A DNA stretch of 64,000 bases from positions 496,001 through 560,000 of the forward strand of contig NZ_JAGSYG010000004.1 in NCBI RefSeq assembly GCF_025685655.1. Reading direction: 5' to 3'. Positions 46,248-54,559 of this stretch are shown in pieces. How positions within the stretch are numbered: the stretch's first letter is position 1; the number at the start of each line of letters is the position of its first letter. The position numbers and the translations under genes were made by a program. The DNA comes from Acidicapsa ligni (GTDB lineage: Bacteria; Acidobacteriota; Terriglobia; Terriglobales; Acidobacteriaceae). Under the pieces are notes generated by a model. It saw only the letters and a program-made list of their open reading frames with translations. It searched no databases and was not told where the DNA came from.

Positions 46248-46536
46248 TAAAGACATATCGTTTCTTATTGGAATGGCCCGCATTCGTTCTTTGGGAAAGC
46301 TCGGTTTACGTCAAAATTGGCGGAAACCAATTTCTACATAAAATGCTAGATTCCTTATTTTTGATATGAAATAATGTATTAATCAATACGCAAAACAATA
46401 TATTTTCTGTGGATATCGACTAAAGTGTGATTGTTAAAGGGATTTAAAGTTTGGAATACAAATTGCATAAGAAACAAATTGTAAGCCTGTATTTAATTTT
46501 TCTAATTTTGAACATTATGAAGGGGATCACGTTTTC
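46248..46536. other. AT-rich upstream region of Oar-like receptor 2
   Basis: This region is clearly richer in A/T than the surrounding genes. AAATTGG 46314-46320 and CCAATTT 46327-46333 form an inverted repeat with a 6-nt centre, a plausible operator. No gene is visible. AAGGGGAT just before the ATG at 46537 is the receptor's ribosome binding site. Confidence 0.45.
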
Positions 46537-49500
46537 ATGAGGTTGTTTTCTTCCCGAATCTTCTTTTTCTTTGTACTTGCTTTCAGCTCTGGTCTTGTTT
46601 TTGCGCAAACTACCGCTACGGTCAACGGCACCGTCACCGATTCGTCGAATGCCCTCATTCCGGGCGCGACAGTGGTTTTGTCTAATCCTTCGACCGGTGT
46701 TCGTTATGAAGTCAAGACGGATTCGGCTGGTTCGTATCGCCTCGCCAATGTCCCCCCAGGACCTGGTTATACGATTGAGTTCAATGCTCAAGGCTTCGCT
46801 GCACTGAAAGTGAACAATATCTATGTAAATGTGGCCAATTCGCGTACTCAGAATGCAAAATTGCAGCCGGGTGTGACAGTTGAAGTGCAGGTTTCCGACT
46901 CCGCAGGCGTGACACTCAACACAACTGACGCCAGCATTGGTAACAATTTTGAAGTTTCAAAGCTAGAAGATCTTCCGGTCCAGGATCGTACTTCTCCGAG
47001 CGTTTTGTTCACCCTCCAACCCGGCATTACCTCCAGCGGCGCAACCACGGGTGCACGTACCGACCAGACCAACACCACGATCGATGGTCTGGATGTCAAT
47101 GATTTCGCGACGGGTAATTTTGCAGCGATCACTGGTAATGCACCTGTCGATTCCATCCAGGAGTTTCGCGGCACGACGGCTGGCTTTACCGCGGATAATG
47201 GCCCGGGCGGTGGTGGACAGTTTCAGCTCGTGACGCGCGGCGGCACCAACGAGTGGCATGGCAATATCAACGAATATCATCGTGACAATTCCACCACGGC
47301 GAACGATTGGTTTGACGCGAACGCAGGCGTCTCGCAACCGGAGTTGGTGCGCAACCAATTTGGTGGGGCGGTCGGCGGCCCAATCAAGCACGACAAGATC
47401 TTCTTCTTCTTTAACTTTCTAGGTTCGCGTATCGCGCAGCAGGAGACAGTGGAGCGTACCGTTCCCCTCCCATCATTTGCAGCGGGAAACATCTCCTATA
47501 TCAACAACAACGCGGGTTGCACCGATGCCGCCCGTCAGAACACGAGCGGGAATTGTATTTCATCGATCAATGCTGCGCAGGTGCAGCAGATCGACCCGGC
47601 TCATATCGGCGAAAGCCCCCAGGTCTTCGCGCTTTTTGCGAGCCGCTACCCTAAAGTGAACGATCCGACCTTTGCTGATGGCGTCAACTCGGCAGGATTC
47701 CGCTTCAACTCGGCTATCCCCACCAATCTGACCAACTATACGGGCAGAATCGATTGGACCTTGACCCCAAAGATCAAGATTTACGGCATTGGAAACGTCG
47801 CTCGTGAAAATCAGGTAGACGGCGCGGCGCAATTTCCTGGGGATCCACCATCAAGCCAGTTCGTCGATCGCAGTTATCGATATGCCGCCGGTATGGATTG
47901 GCAGATAAGCGACAGCAAGGTGAACCAATTCACCTACGGTAGCGTTGTTCAGGACTATGGCTTTCCTCGTCCATCAAATCCCGAGGGTATCTATCAAATC
48001 AGCTTTGGCAATGGCTTTACTCCCTCGTTAGCGGATAGCCCCTATGCCAGCCCATCCAACGCGCAATCCCGCCACACGATTATTTCCCAGGTGAACGATA
48101 ACTTTATCTGGACCAAGGGGCGTCACCAGTTGGAGGTGGGTGGTTATTTCAAGTGGATTCACAACTCAAGCAGCTCTGTGCTTGGTTACAACAGCTACGG
48201 TATCGGTCTGGGCGGCCACATCTTCAGTACGCCCGACCTGGAGCCTGCCAATCTTCTCCCCGGCGACAGTGTCGCAGCGGAGTACTACGATAATGCGTTC
48301 GTCTCCTCGTTGGGACGTGTAGCCAGCATCAGCAGCACTTTCAACTATGATGCTTCAGGAAATGTACTTGCTCAGCCTTCCTCGGCTTTGCGCAAGTATG
48401 TCTACTACCAGACGCAGCCGTACATCAGTGATAGCTGGAAAGTGACTCCACACCTTACGGTAAATGTTGGGTTGAACTATCAATACCTCACCGTTCCGTA
48501 TGAGACGCAGGGGCTCGAAACCGTACAGACCACTGGCTTTGACCAGTACTTCTCAGCGCGCGAAAAGCAAAGCGCCGCTGGTATTTCCGGAAATACTGCA
48601 GTGCCTTTCATTACGTATGTCCTGGGTGGGAAGAAAAACCATGGACCATCTTTCTATGCAGCCAACACGCATGACTTTGCTCCTCATGTTGCGTTTTCCT
48701 ACAACCCTGGTTTCGATCCGTCGACGGTCTTTAATGGCAGCGCCGGTGTGGTTTATGACCGGACTGTCGTCAACGCGGTGCAGTATCAGCAGACCCAGTT
48801 CTCTTATCTGTTCGAGCAAAATACCACGGTAAACAACGGCAACAATTCCGATGCGGATGGTTCTATTGCAACCGATCCACGCCTGGCAGCACCTCCGCTA
48901 GCCGTCGCTCCAGCAACTCCAAAGGCTCCCTTTCAACCCTGGGTTACGAACAATCAACCAAATGGCTTGATCAACGGTCTCTTCAACGAGATGATCGATC
49001 CGCATCTCAAAACGCCGTATTCGATTCTGGTCAACTTTGGAGTGCAGCACCAGTTCCAAGGTTCAACCATCCTGAAGGTCAGCTATGTCGGTCGTTTTGG
49101 TCGTCGGTTGTTGGCACAGGCGGACGGCAGCCAACTCATCGATTTCCCAGATACAGCCTCGGGTCAAACAATGAACCAGGCAATGGTGAATATTGAACGG
49201 GAAGTTCGCGGCGGAGCCGACGTCAAGAATCTGCCAGCGGAGCCGTGGTTTGAACATCAACTGCCTAGCGGATACAAACAGGGGATGGCAAATAACACCT
49301 CTGCTGCTGCGGCCGCAAACTCATCCTTGGTATCAAAGGGTGACTTCGCCGATTTCATTCAGGCATTGTCTCCAAACCTGCAACCCAATGTCGGTATGGC
49401 TGCCCAGTTCGGCGAAAACACGGTCTACACCAACAAGGGTTTTTCCAGCTATCACGGATTGCTCGTTACATTGCAAAAGAATCTGACCCATGGATTGCAA

Positions 49501-50229
49501 TTTGAAGTGAACTACACATGGTCGCATTCCATCGACAATGTATCGCTTGTAGCGAACGGGGTTGCATACGGCGGTTATGGGTTCGTTTGCGACGCCGTAC
49601 ATCCGCGCGAGTGCCGTGGTAATTCCGATTTTGATACCGCGCATTACATCACCAGCGATTTGACTTATTCCTTGCCGTTTGGCCGTGGCCGCAGCTTTGG
49701 CGCTCATCTGCCCTGGGCTCTGGATGAAGTGATTGGCGGCTGGGATCTGAGCGCTATTCCTTCATGGCACAGCGGGCAAGCATGGTCGGCGTTGTCGAAT
49801 GCATTCGTCGCAGGATTTGCGAACGATGCACCGGCAATCTTTAACGGAGATACCAACGCTGTCCGGCGTCACATTCATAAAGACACCGGCGGTACGCTCA
49901 CTGTTTTTGCGGATCCTGCCGCTGCTGCTGCTGCGTTCTCCGGCCCTGTCGGTCTCGCCATCGGCAGCCGCAACAGTCTTCGCGGACCTCAATTCTTCAA
50001 CGTGGATGCAGGCGTTGCAAAGTACTTTAAGCTTCTTCCATCGAAGGATGTGGGCCTGCAATTCCGTGCTGACGCATTCAATGTCTTTAATCATCCGAAC
50101 TTCGATGATCTGGACTACGGAACCTACTCGGCATACACCAACATTACTGCGCCGAGCAACTTCGGACAGCTGACTGCGATGAATGGAGCACCTCGCGTGC
50201 TGCAACTCTCAGCCCGCATCCGCTTCTAA
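46537..50229 (+). CDS. Oar-like TonB-dependent receptor with carboxypeptidase-regulatory domain (2)
   Basis: The 1230-residue outer-membrane receptor has a signal peptide ending at 'SGLVFAQT', a CarboxypepD_reg domain ('ATVNGTVTDSSNALIPGATVVL', residues about 25-110), a plug ('DRTSPSVLFTLQPGITSSGATTGA', 'GGGGQFQLVTRGGTNEWHG') and a barrel ending 'VLQLSARIRF'. It is a different paralogue from the receptor at 25109, with clear divergence through the barrel. Its position after GH92 suggests uptake of large glycan fragments, but the ligand is unproven. No SusD-like lipoprotein is present. Confidence 0.9.
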   Translation: MRLFSSRIFFFFVLAFSSGLVFAQTTATVNGTVTDSSNALIPGATVVLSNPSTGVRYEVKTDSAGSYRLANVPPGPGYTIEFNAQGFAALKVNNIYVNVANSRTQNAKLQPGVTVEVQVSDSAGVTLNTTDASIGNNFEVSKLEDLPVQDRTSPSVLFTLQPGITSSGATTGARTDQTNTTIDGLDVNDFATGNFAAITGNAPVDSIQEFRGTTAGFTADNGPGGGGQFQLVTRGGTNEWHGNINEYHRDNSTTANDWFDANAGVSQPELVRNQFGGAVGGPIKHDKIFFFFNFLGSRIAQQETVERTVPLPSFAAGNISYINNNAGCTDAARQNTSGNCISSINAAQVQQIDPAHIGESPQVFALFASRYPKVNDPTFADGVNSAGFRFNSAIPTNLTNYTGRIDWTLTPKIKIYGIGNVARENQVDGAAQFPGDPPSSQFVDRSYRYAAGMDWQISDSKVNQFTYGSVVQDYGFPRPSNPEGIYQISFGNGFTPSLADSPYASPSNAQSRHTIISQVNDNFIWTKGRHQLEVGGYFKWIHNSSSSVLGYNSYGIGLGGHIFSTPDLEPANLLPGDSVAAEYYDNAFVSSLGRVASISSTFNYDASGNVLAQPSSALRKYVYYQTQPYISDSWKVTPHLTVNVGLNYQYLTVPYETQGLETVQTTGFDQYFSAREKQSAAGISGNTAVPFITYVLGGKKNHGPSFYAANTHDFAPHVAFSYNPGFDPSTVFNGSAGVVYDRTVVNAVQYQQTQFSYLFEQNTTVNNGNNSDADGSIATDPRLAAPPLAVAPATPKAPFQPWVTNNQPNGLINGLFNEMIDPHLKTPYSILVNFGVQHQFQGSTILKVSYVGRFGRRLLAQADGSQLIDFPDTASGQTMNQAMVNIEREVRGGADVKNLPAEPWFEHQLPSGYKQGMANNTSAAAAANSSLVSKGDFADFIQALSPNLQPNVGMAAQFGENTVYTNKGFSSYHGLLVTLQKNLTHGLQFEVNYTWSHSIDNVSLVANGVAYGGYGFVCDAVHPRECRGNSDFDTAHYITSDLTYSLPFGRGRSFGAHLPWALDEVIGGWDLSAIPSWHSGQAWSALSNAFVAGFANDAPAIFNGDTNAVRRHIHKDTGGTLTVFADPAAAAAAFSGPVGLAIGSRNSLRGPQFFNVDAGVAKYFKLLPSKDVGLQFRADAFNVFNHPNFDDLDYGTYSAYTNITAPSNFGQLTAMNGAPRVLQLSARIRF

Positions 50230-50247
50230 CATCAACACACAAACAAG

Positions 50248-50277
50248 AACGCCGCGGATCAGTCCGCGGCGTTTTTG
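50248..50277. terminator. Terminator between Oar-like receptor 2 and nitronate monooxygenase
   Basis: Arms AACGCCGCGGA (50248-50258) and TCCGCGGCGTT (50263-50273) are perfectly paired with loop TCAG, then a T-run. AAACAAG on the left complements it, so the convergent minus-strand gene can use it as well. Confidence 0.9.
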
Positions 50278-50311
50278 TTTGTGGGCGAGTCTTATGCTCC
50301 CATGCTTGCGA

Positions 50312-51451
50312 TCAGGAACGTTCCTTCAAAGCGCGTCCTTCCGCCCAATCCAGAACCGGGCCACCTATCTCGCTCAATGCGCTGGTGATCTCCTCCATAA
50401 GAAGCTGGGCCTGTGTATGCCGGTTCAGTCCCGCGCTCTGACCCGCCCATAAGGGAAGCAACTCTTCCTGTTCTGCGGACTGTGCGGGAACTGAAAGGTG
50501 GCGCACTAATCGCCTCTGAAGCGGGTAGGGCAGAATATCTTCTGGTGAAGAATTCCAATCGTCCATCATCGTGTTCCGAAACCCACGAGCAAGACGCCCG
50601 GTAAAACCTCGCGTCAGCCCTGTGCTTCGCCCGGCACTATCCAAAAGCATTCTGCGATGCAGTTTACTGGCGCCCGATTCCTCGCAGGCCAGAAATGCCG
50701 AGCCCATCTGGACACCCTCCGCACCCAAAGCAAAAGCCGCAAGAACACCGCGCGCATCGGAGATTCCGCCCGCAGCTACAACTGGAAGCGCAATCGCATC
50801 GGCAACCTGTGGCGTCAGAGAAAATGTGCCGGTCAAAGACTCCTCAGAAGAGCGAAGAAACGATCCCCGGTGTCCTCCAGCCTCGAAACCGGAAGCAACG
50901 ACGATGTCGACTCCTGCGTCTTCCAACGCTTTCGCTTCTTCCACGGTAGTCGCCGTGCCCATGATCACAATCCCCAAACGACGGCATTCGTCCAGTAGCT
51001 CGCGCGGGGGAATCCCATAGATGAAGCTGAAGACGGGAACCCTGGCATCCAGTAAAATCCGCGCCTGATCTTCAAACCGAATACCTTCGTAAGGCTGATA
51101 TACAGGCGGGTTCTGGCCCAGCGCCTTCAGATGCGGAGCAATATGTCGAAGACCCCGCTCGAAGGCTTGGCGGTCCGATGTGAACGCACCATCATCTTGC
51201 ATCGACACCCAGAGGTTCATCGCAAACGGCCGGTCGGTCAGAGAACGGATCTCTGCGATCGTCTCGGCAATCGTTTCCGGGCGAAGTCCGTGTCCACCGA
51301 AGGAGCCCAGTCCGCCGAAGTTCGATACCGCGGCAGTGAGTCGTTGCGAGGAGAAACCTCCGAGAGGGCCCTGGATGATGGGATAACGAATCTTCAACGC
51401 CGATGTGACGCGCGTTTCATTCCAGGGCAGTTGCGTCCTAGGGGTGAGCAT
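50312..51451 (-). CDS. Nitronate monooxygenase (2-nitropropane dioxygenase family)
   Basis: The 379-residue FMN enzyme of the NMO family oxidises alkyl nitronates to carbonyls and nitrite. Diagnostic segments are 'IRYPIIQGPLGGFSSQRLTAAVSN', 'GGLGSFGGHGLRPE', 'DIVVASGFEAGGHRGSF' with the catalytic His, and 'ALPVVAAGGISDARGVLAAFALGAEGVQMGSAFLA', which binds FMN phosphate. It is the last gene of an SDR-RidA-NMO operon, 10 bp after RidA. Members also act on propionate-3-nitronate, a plant and fungal toxin, so detoxification is likely but not proven. Confidence 0.9.
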   Translation of the reverse strand: MLTPRTQLPWNETRVTSALKIRYPIIQGPLGGFSSQRLTAAVSNFGGLGSFGGHGLRPETIAETIAEIRSLTDRPFAMNLWVSMQDDGAFTSDRQAFERGLRHIAPHLKALGQNPPVYQPYEGIRFEDQARILLDARVPVFSFIYGIPPRELLDECRRLGIVIMGTATTVEEAKALEDAGVDIVVASGFEAGGHRGSFLRSSEESLTGTFSLTPQVADAIALPVVAAGGISDARGVLAAFALGAEGVQMGSAFLACEESGASKLHRRMLLDSAGRSTGLTRGFTGRLARGFRNTMMDDWNSSPEDILPYPLQRRLVRHLSVPAQSAEQEELLPLWAGQSAGLNRHTQAQLLMEEITSALSEIGGPVLDWAEGRALKERS

Positions 51452-51461
51452 GTCGTGTCTC

Positions 51462-51953
51462 CTACGCCTTTACTTCCAATAACAGTTCCACCATCAACGG
51501 TACGTAAAGCGGGAGGCTCGAAACGCCCATGACCTTTCGCGCAGAGAGCCCTTTGCTCCCATAGATCTCAATCAAAAGCTCCGAAGCGCCATCGGCGATC
51601 TTCGGTTGACTTAAAACCAGGTCCTCCGTGGTCACAAGATAGACCTCCGTCTTCAGGACGCGGCTGACGCGGTCGAGCGATCCCAGATGTTGACGAGCCG
51701 CTGCGAGCGCATTCAGGGCTGCGAGTCTTGCCGCCTTCACCCCATCGGCAAAATCCACATCTTTACCGAGCACGCCCACATACTTCGGCTTTCCACCTGC
51801 GACAGGCATCGTTCCCGTGATGAAAAGCAGGTTGCCGCTCTGCACTGTCTCCGCGTATGCCCCCAGCGGCTCGGGCGCTGGAGGCATACTGATTCCAAGT
51901 GCAGCAATTCGTTCCTCTGCCGAAGCAGTTTCATGTTGCGGTGTGTTTACCAT
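51462..51953 (-). CDS. RidA (YjgF/YER057c/UK114) family protein
   Basis: The 163-residue protein includes a trimeric chorismate-mutase-like fold: 'LGAYAETVQSGNLLFITGTMPVAGGKP', 'AARLAALNALAAARQHLGSLDRVSRVLKTEVYL' and 'SARKVMGVSSLPLYVPLMVELLLEVKA'. It belongs to a variant subgroup longer than classical RidA; the canonical imine-hydrolase Arg is not obvious (the segment reads 'ARKVMGVSSLPLYVPLMVE'). Its start overlaps the SDR stop by 7 nt, and NMO follows. In this operon it could clear reactive imine or enamine products. Confidence 0.88.
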   Translation of the reverse strand: MVNTPQHETASAEERIAALGISMPPAPEPLGAYAETVQSGNLLFITGTMPVAGGKPKYVGVLGKDVDFADGVKAARLAALNALAAARQHLGSLDRVSRVLKTEVYLVTTEDLVLSQPKIADGASELLIEIYGSKGLSARKVMGVSSLPLYVPLMVELLLEVKA

Positions 51954-52669
51954 TTTCCGACGTGTGCGCCTCCATCGACATGCAACACTTCACCCGTGAC
52001 ATTCCGAGCCTCTGCGAGATAGAGAACGGCTTCCGCGATATCTTCGGACGAAGAGATCGTGCCCATCGGTGAGAGCGTCTTGAGAAAGTCCTTCGGATTG
52101 TCCTTGTGCATTGGCGTATCGACAATGCCGGGCGCTACTGCGTTGAAGCGGATATGGTTCTTCGCGTATTCGCTCGCCAGGTTGATGATCGCTGCGGTAA
52201 GTCCACCTTTGGTGATCATGGATACCGATGCGGGAACGGATGAGTTCGGGTGAGCCACCAGGGAAGTCGTAATGCTTGTAACACTTCCGCCTTTGCCCTG
52301 AGACAGCATCTGCTTGACGGCAAGCTGGGTTATATAGAGGAAACCTTCCAGATTCGTAGAGACAAGCGCCTGAAAGTCTTCCGCTGTGAATTCAGTAAAC
52401 GGCTTGGCCATGAAGATACCTGCGTTGGCCACGACGTGATCAATTGAGCCAAAGCGGGAGATCGCCGTCCGCGCTACCTCTTCTGCGGTTGCAGCCTTGC
52501 TGATGTCACCATCGACAAGCACAAGGTTTTCAGAAGATGGGAAGGATGCTTTGCTCGCATTCCGGGATGTTGCTACGACCGCATAGCCGCGATCCAGGAA
52601 AGATTTCACAATGGCGGCTCCGATTCCCTGCGAGCCTCCGGTTACGATAACGGTTCCTTTAGTTGCCAT
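51947..52669 (-). CDS. Short-chain dehydrogenase/reductase
   Basis: This 240-residue classical SDR has the NAD(P)-binding motif 'VIVTGGSQGIGAAIVKSF' (TGxxxGIG) and 'VVANAGIF' in place of NNAG. The active-site Ser lies in 'SVTSITTSLVAHPN'. The usual YxxxK is replaced by 'SVSMITKGGLTAAI', so the Lys is kept but the catalytic Tyr position is Met or shifted. 'VDTPMHKDNP' and 'LHVDGGAHVGKW' complete the fold. The Arg in 'ATSRNAS' suggests NADPH use. It is the first gene of the SDR-RidA-NMO operon. Confidence 0.88.
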   Translation of the reverse strand: MATKGTVIVTGGSQGIGAAIVKSFLDRGYAVVATSRNASKASFPSSENLVLVDGDISKAATAEEVARTAISRFGSIDHVVANAGIFMAKPFTEFTAEDFQALVSTNLEGFLYITQLAVKQMLSQGKGGSVTSITTSLVAHPNSSVPASVSMITKGGLTAAIINLASEYAKNHIRFNAVAPGIVDTPMHKDNPKDFLKTLSPMGTISSSEDIAEAVLYLAEARNVTGEVLHVDGGAHVGKW

Positions 52670-52818
52670 AGTATTCTGCCAGTCCTTTCGTCTACGAACA
52701 CGACAGAGATGAACTTCAAGGGAGTTGATTTCTCTCTAACAACGTTCTCTACAGCGTTCGTGCTGCAGAGTAGATGTTGGCACGGATCATGGCCGCGTCA
52801 CGAATTTTTTAGAGAGCA

Positions 52819-52839
52819 GCTATCGAAAATCGAGATAGC
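52819..52839. promoter_or_regulatory. Candidate LysR-type operator (ATC-N9-GAT)
   Basis: GCTATC 52819-52824 and GATAGC 52834-52839 form a perfect inverted repeat with a 9-nt centre and contain the LysR-family ATC-N9-GAT box. It lies about 150 bp upstream of the SDR-RidA-NMO operon and just after the lysR gene, where an activator site would be expected. Confidence 0.55.
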
Positions 52840-52856
52840 GGGCGGTTCTTAGCCAA

Positions 52857-53729
52857 TTATCGAAGGTTCGACAAGGCGCGGCTCTTGGCGAGAAATGCAT
52901 CCAAAGCGCTCATCCGTCGACCATCCAGCCTGCGAATGAAAATAGTTTCGATAGGATTCGTAAACTCAGGAAGTTCGTGTGCGATCACGGACTCGCCCCT
53001 CCATGTGCTCGCAAAAAGCTCCCTGGGCAAGAGAGTCACGCCAACTCCGGACTGGACACAGCTTCGGATCGCATCGAACGACGCGAAGGACAGGATTTGA
53101 TGAGCGATGCCTCGCGCCGTGAGCACATGACTCAACCGATCACGATAGGAGCAACCCTGGTCCAGAACGATCGCCTTTGTGTCTCTGGCCTTGGCTAGTG
53201 CCTCCATGCTCAGAACGGACGAGTGACTGACGAGCACCAATTCTTCCTGGAAGATCGGCTCCGCGCTCAGTTCGGGATGACGCATCGGAGCCGCAACGAA
53301 AGCACCGTCGAGGCTTTCGTCTAAGACCTGTTCGATCAAATCTACTGTGTTTCCCGTGGTAAGCGTCAGCTCGACAGCCGGGTACTCTGTGGCGTACTCG
53401 GCGACGACTTGCGGCAAGCGCATGGAGACAGTGGGCTCCGTGGAGCCAATCCTCAAGCCGCCCTTGGGAATGCCATCTTCCTTGACAGCGGTGATCGCTT
53501 CACTGACAAGGGAACGGATGCGGTCTGAGTATGGAAGCAGGCGCAGTCCTGCGTCGCTAAGCCTCACACCGCGATTGTGCCGGACGAAAAGCCGGACACC
53601 GAGCTCTTCTTCGATGAGCCGAATCCGCGCTGTAACGCTGGATTGCACCATGTGCAGGTCGGCCGCCGCCCGGTTCATGCTGCCATGCTTTGCAACCGCC
53701 GCAACAATTTTCAGATCGTCGATGTCCAT
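52857..53729 (-). CDS. LysR-family transcriptional regulator
   Basis: The 290-residue regulator has an N-terminal winged helix-turn-helix: 'LKIVAAVAKHGSMNRAAADLHMVQSSVTARIRLIEEELGVRLFVR' (split over the motif). A periplasmic-binding-like effector domain follows ('LRIGSTEPTVSMRLPQVVAEY', 'GVGVTLLPRELFA'). ATG 53729 has AGGTGA 5 nt upstream and removes seven extra residues of the longer frame. It lies upstream of, and in the same direction as, SDR-RidA-NMO with the ATC-N9-GAT box between, so it is probably the operon's regulator. Confidence 0.9.
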   Translation of the reverse strand: MDIDDLKIVAAVAKHGSMNRAAADLHMVQSSVTARIRLIEEELGVRLFVRHNRGVRLSDAGLRLLPYSDRIRSLVSEAITAVKEDGIPKGGLRIGSTEPTVSMRLPQVVAEYATEYPAVELTLTTGNTVDLIEQVLDESLDGAFVAAPMRHPELSAEPIFQEELVLVSHSSVLSMEALAKARDTKAIVLDQGCSYRDRLSHVLTARGIAHQILSFASFDAIRSCVQSGVGVTLLPRELFASTWRGESVIAHELPEFTNPIETIFIRRLDGRRMSALDAFLAKSRALSNLR

Positions 53730-53822
53730 ACTTTCACCTATTAAAAGCATATAGGTAAGCTGTTACCGAGATCCTCTTAAACTCGCCGGGTGGCGAATTC
53801 GACTTCGCCTGGTCATGAACGG

Positions 53823-54434
53823 CTAAGTGGCTTCGAGCCCCTTCATTCCGTGGTCGAAGATCTCATCGACATACGCGTCTGAGAGCGGTCCGGTCCCCAT
53901 CTGCAACCTGTAGTAGAGCGGGGCATAGAGCAAGTCGATCATTGCATCGGGATCGATGTCAGAACGAAGAACTCCCAGGCGAACGCCCTCCCGGAAATAT
54001 TCGATGGCCATTTTTCGCCTGGGCATCGTCCATTGTTCGCGTAGAGCCTTGGCCAGTTCGAGGTCAAACTGCGCCTCGGCAAGAAGAACCCGGATGAGAG
54101 CCCCATCTTTTCCCCGGAAGGCCTTCGCCATTGTCCTCATCTGGAGTCGAATGCTCTCCTTGAAAGAGTCTGCTGAAGAGAACAGCGTGCCGGGATCGAC
54201 TCGCATCACGAACGCATCCATGATGATGGCCGCTTTGTTCGGCCACCGGCGGTAGATCGTCATTCTCCCAACTCCCGCCTTCGCCGCAATGGCGTCCATG
54301 CTCAGCGCGCGGAAGCCGGACGCCAGGACCAGGTCCACTGCGGCTTTGAGAATCGCCTGGTGGAGCCGTTCGCTTCTGGGCCGCCCTATGGACGCCTTCG
54401 GGTCTTCCTTCGGGATGCGATTCACTGTTTCCAT
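53823..54434 (-). CDS. TetR/AcrR-family transcriptional regulator
   Basis: The 203-residue repressor-type protein has its N-terminal HTH in 'MDAIAAKAGVGRMTIYRRWPNKAAIIMDAF', typical TetR. The C-terminal ligand domain ('DALIRVLLAEAQFDLELAKALREQW', 'MIDLLYAPLYYRLQMGTGPLSDAYVDEIF') resembles the TetR_C_11/C_16 type. It is divergent from the SDR gene at 54560. Two perfect palindromes in the 125-bp gap (54459-54473 and 54487-54506) are the probable operators, so it likely represses both itself and the SDR/hydrolase genes. Confidence 0.92.
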   Translation of the reverse strand: METVNRIPKEDPKASIGRPRSERLHQAILKAAVDLVLASGFRALSMDAIAAKAGVGRMTIYRRWPNKAAIIMDAFVMRVDPGTLFSSADSFKESIRLQMRTMAKAFRGKDGALIRVLLAEAQFDLELAKALREQWTMPRRKMAIEYFREGVRLGVLRSDIDPDAMIDLLYAPLYYRLQMGTGPLSDAYVDEIFDHGMKGLEAT

Positions 54435-54458
54435 GTAAAACTTTCTCGAATCTTTAAC

Positions 54459-54473
54459 GATACACGGTGTATC
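54459..54473. promoter_or_regulatory. TetR operator candidate 1
   Basis: This is a perfect 15-bp palindrome, GATACAC-G-GTGTATC, centred at 54466, 25 bp from the start of the TetR gene. It shares the GATAC...GTATC half-sites with the second palindrome 14 bp away. Confidence 0.65.
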
Positions 54474-54486
54474 TTATCTTTGTAAC

Positions 54487-54506
54487 GATACGATACGTAT
54501 CGTATC
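54487..54506. promoter_or_regulatory. TetR operator candidate 2
   Basis: This is a perfect 20-bp palindrome built from GATAC-GATAC-GTATC-GTATC, with half-sites repeated, so two overlapping dimer sites are possible. It is followed by a hairpin-forming GTTATGGC/GCCATAAC pair (54510-54529, AAAA loop) in the leader of the SDR gene. Confidence 0.7.
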
Positions 54507-54559
54507 AGTGTTATGGCAAAAGCCATAACAAGCTTTACGCAGTTAAGAAGGAGAAGATC

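Noticed and set aside
46314..46333. Inverted repeat as a LacI-type operator for Oar-like receptor 2
   Set aside because: The arms do not show the usual central CG of LacI sites and no LacI gene is in the window; kept only as an unassigned repeat.
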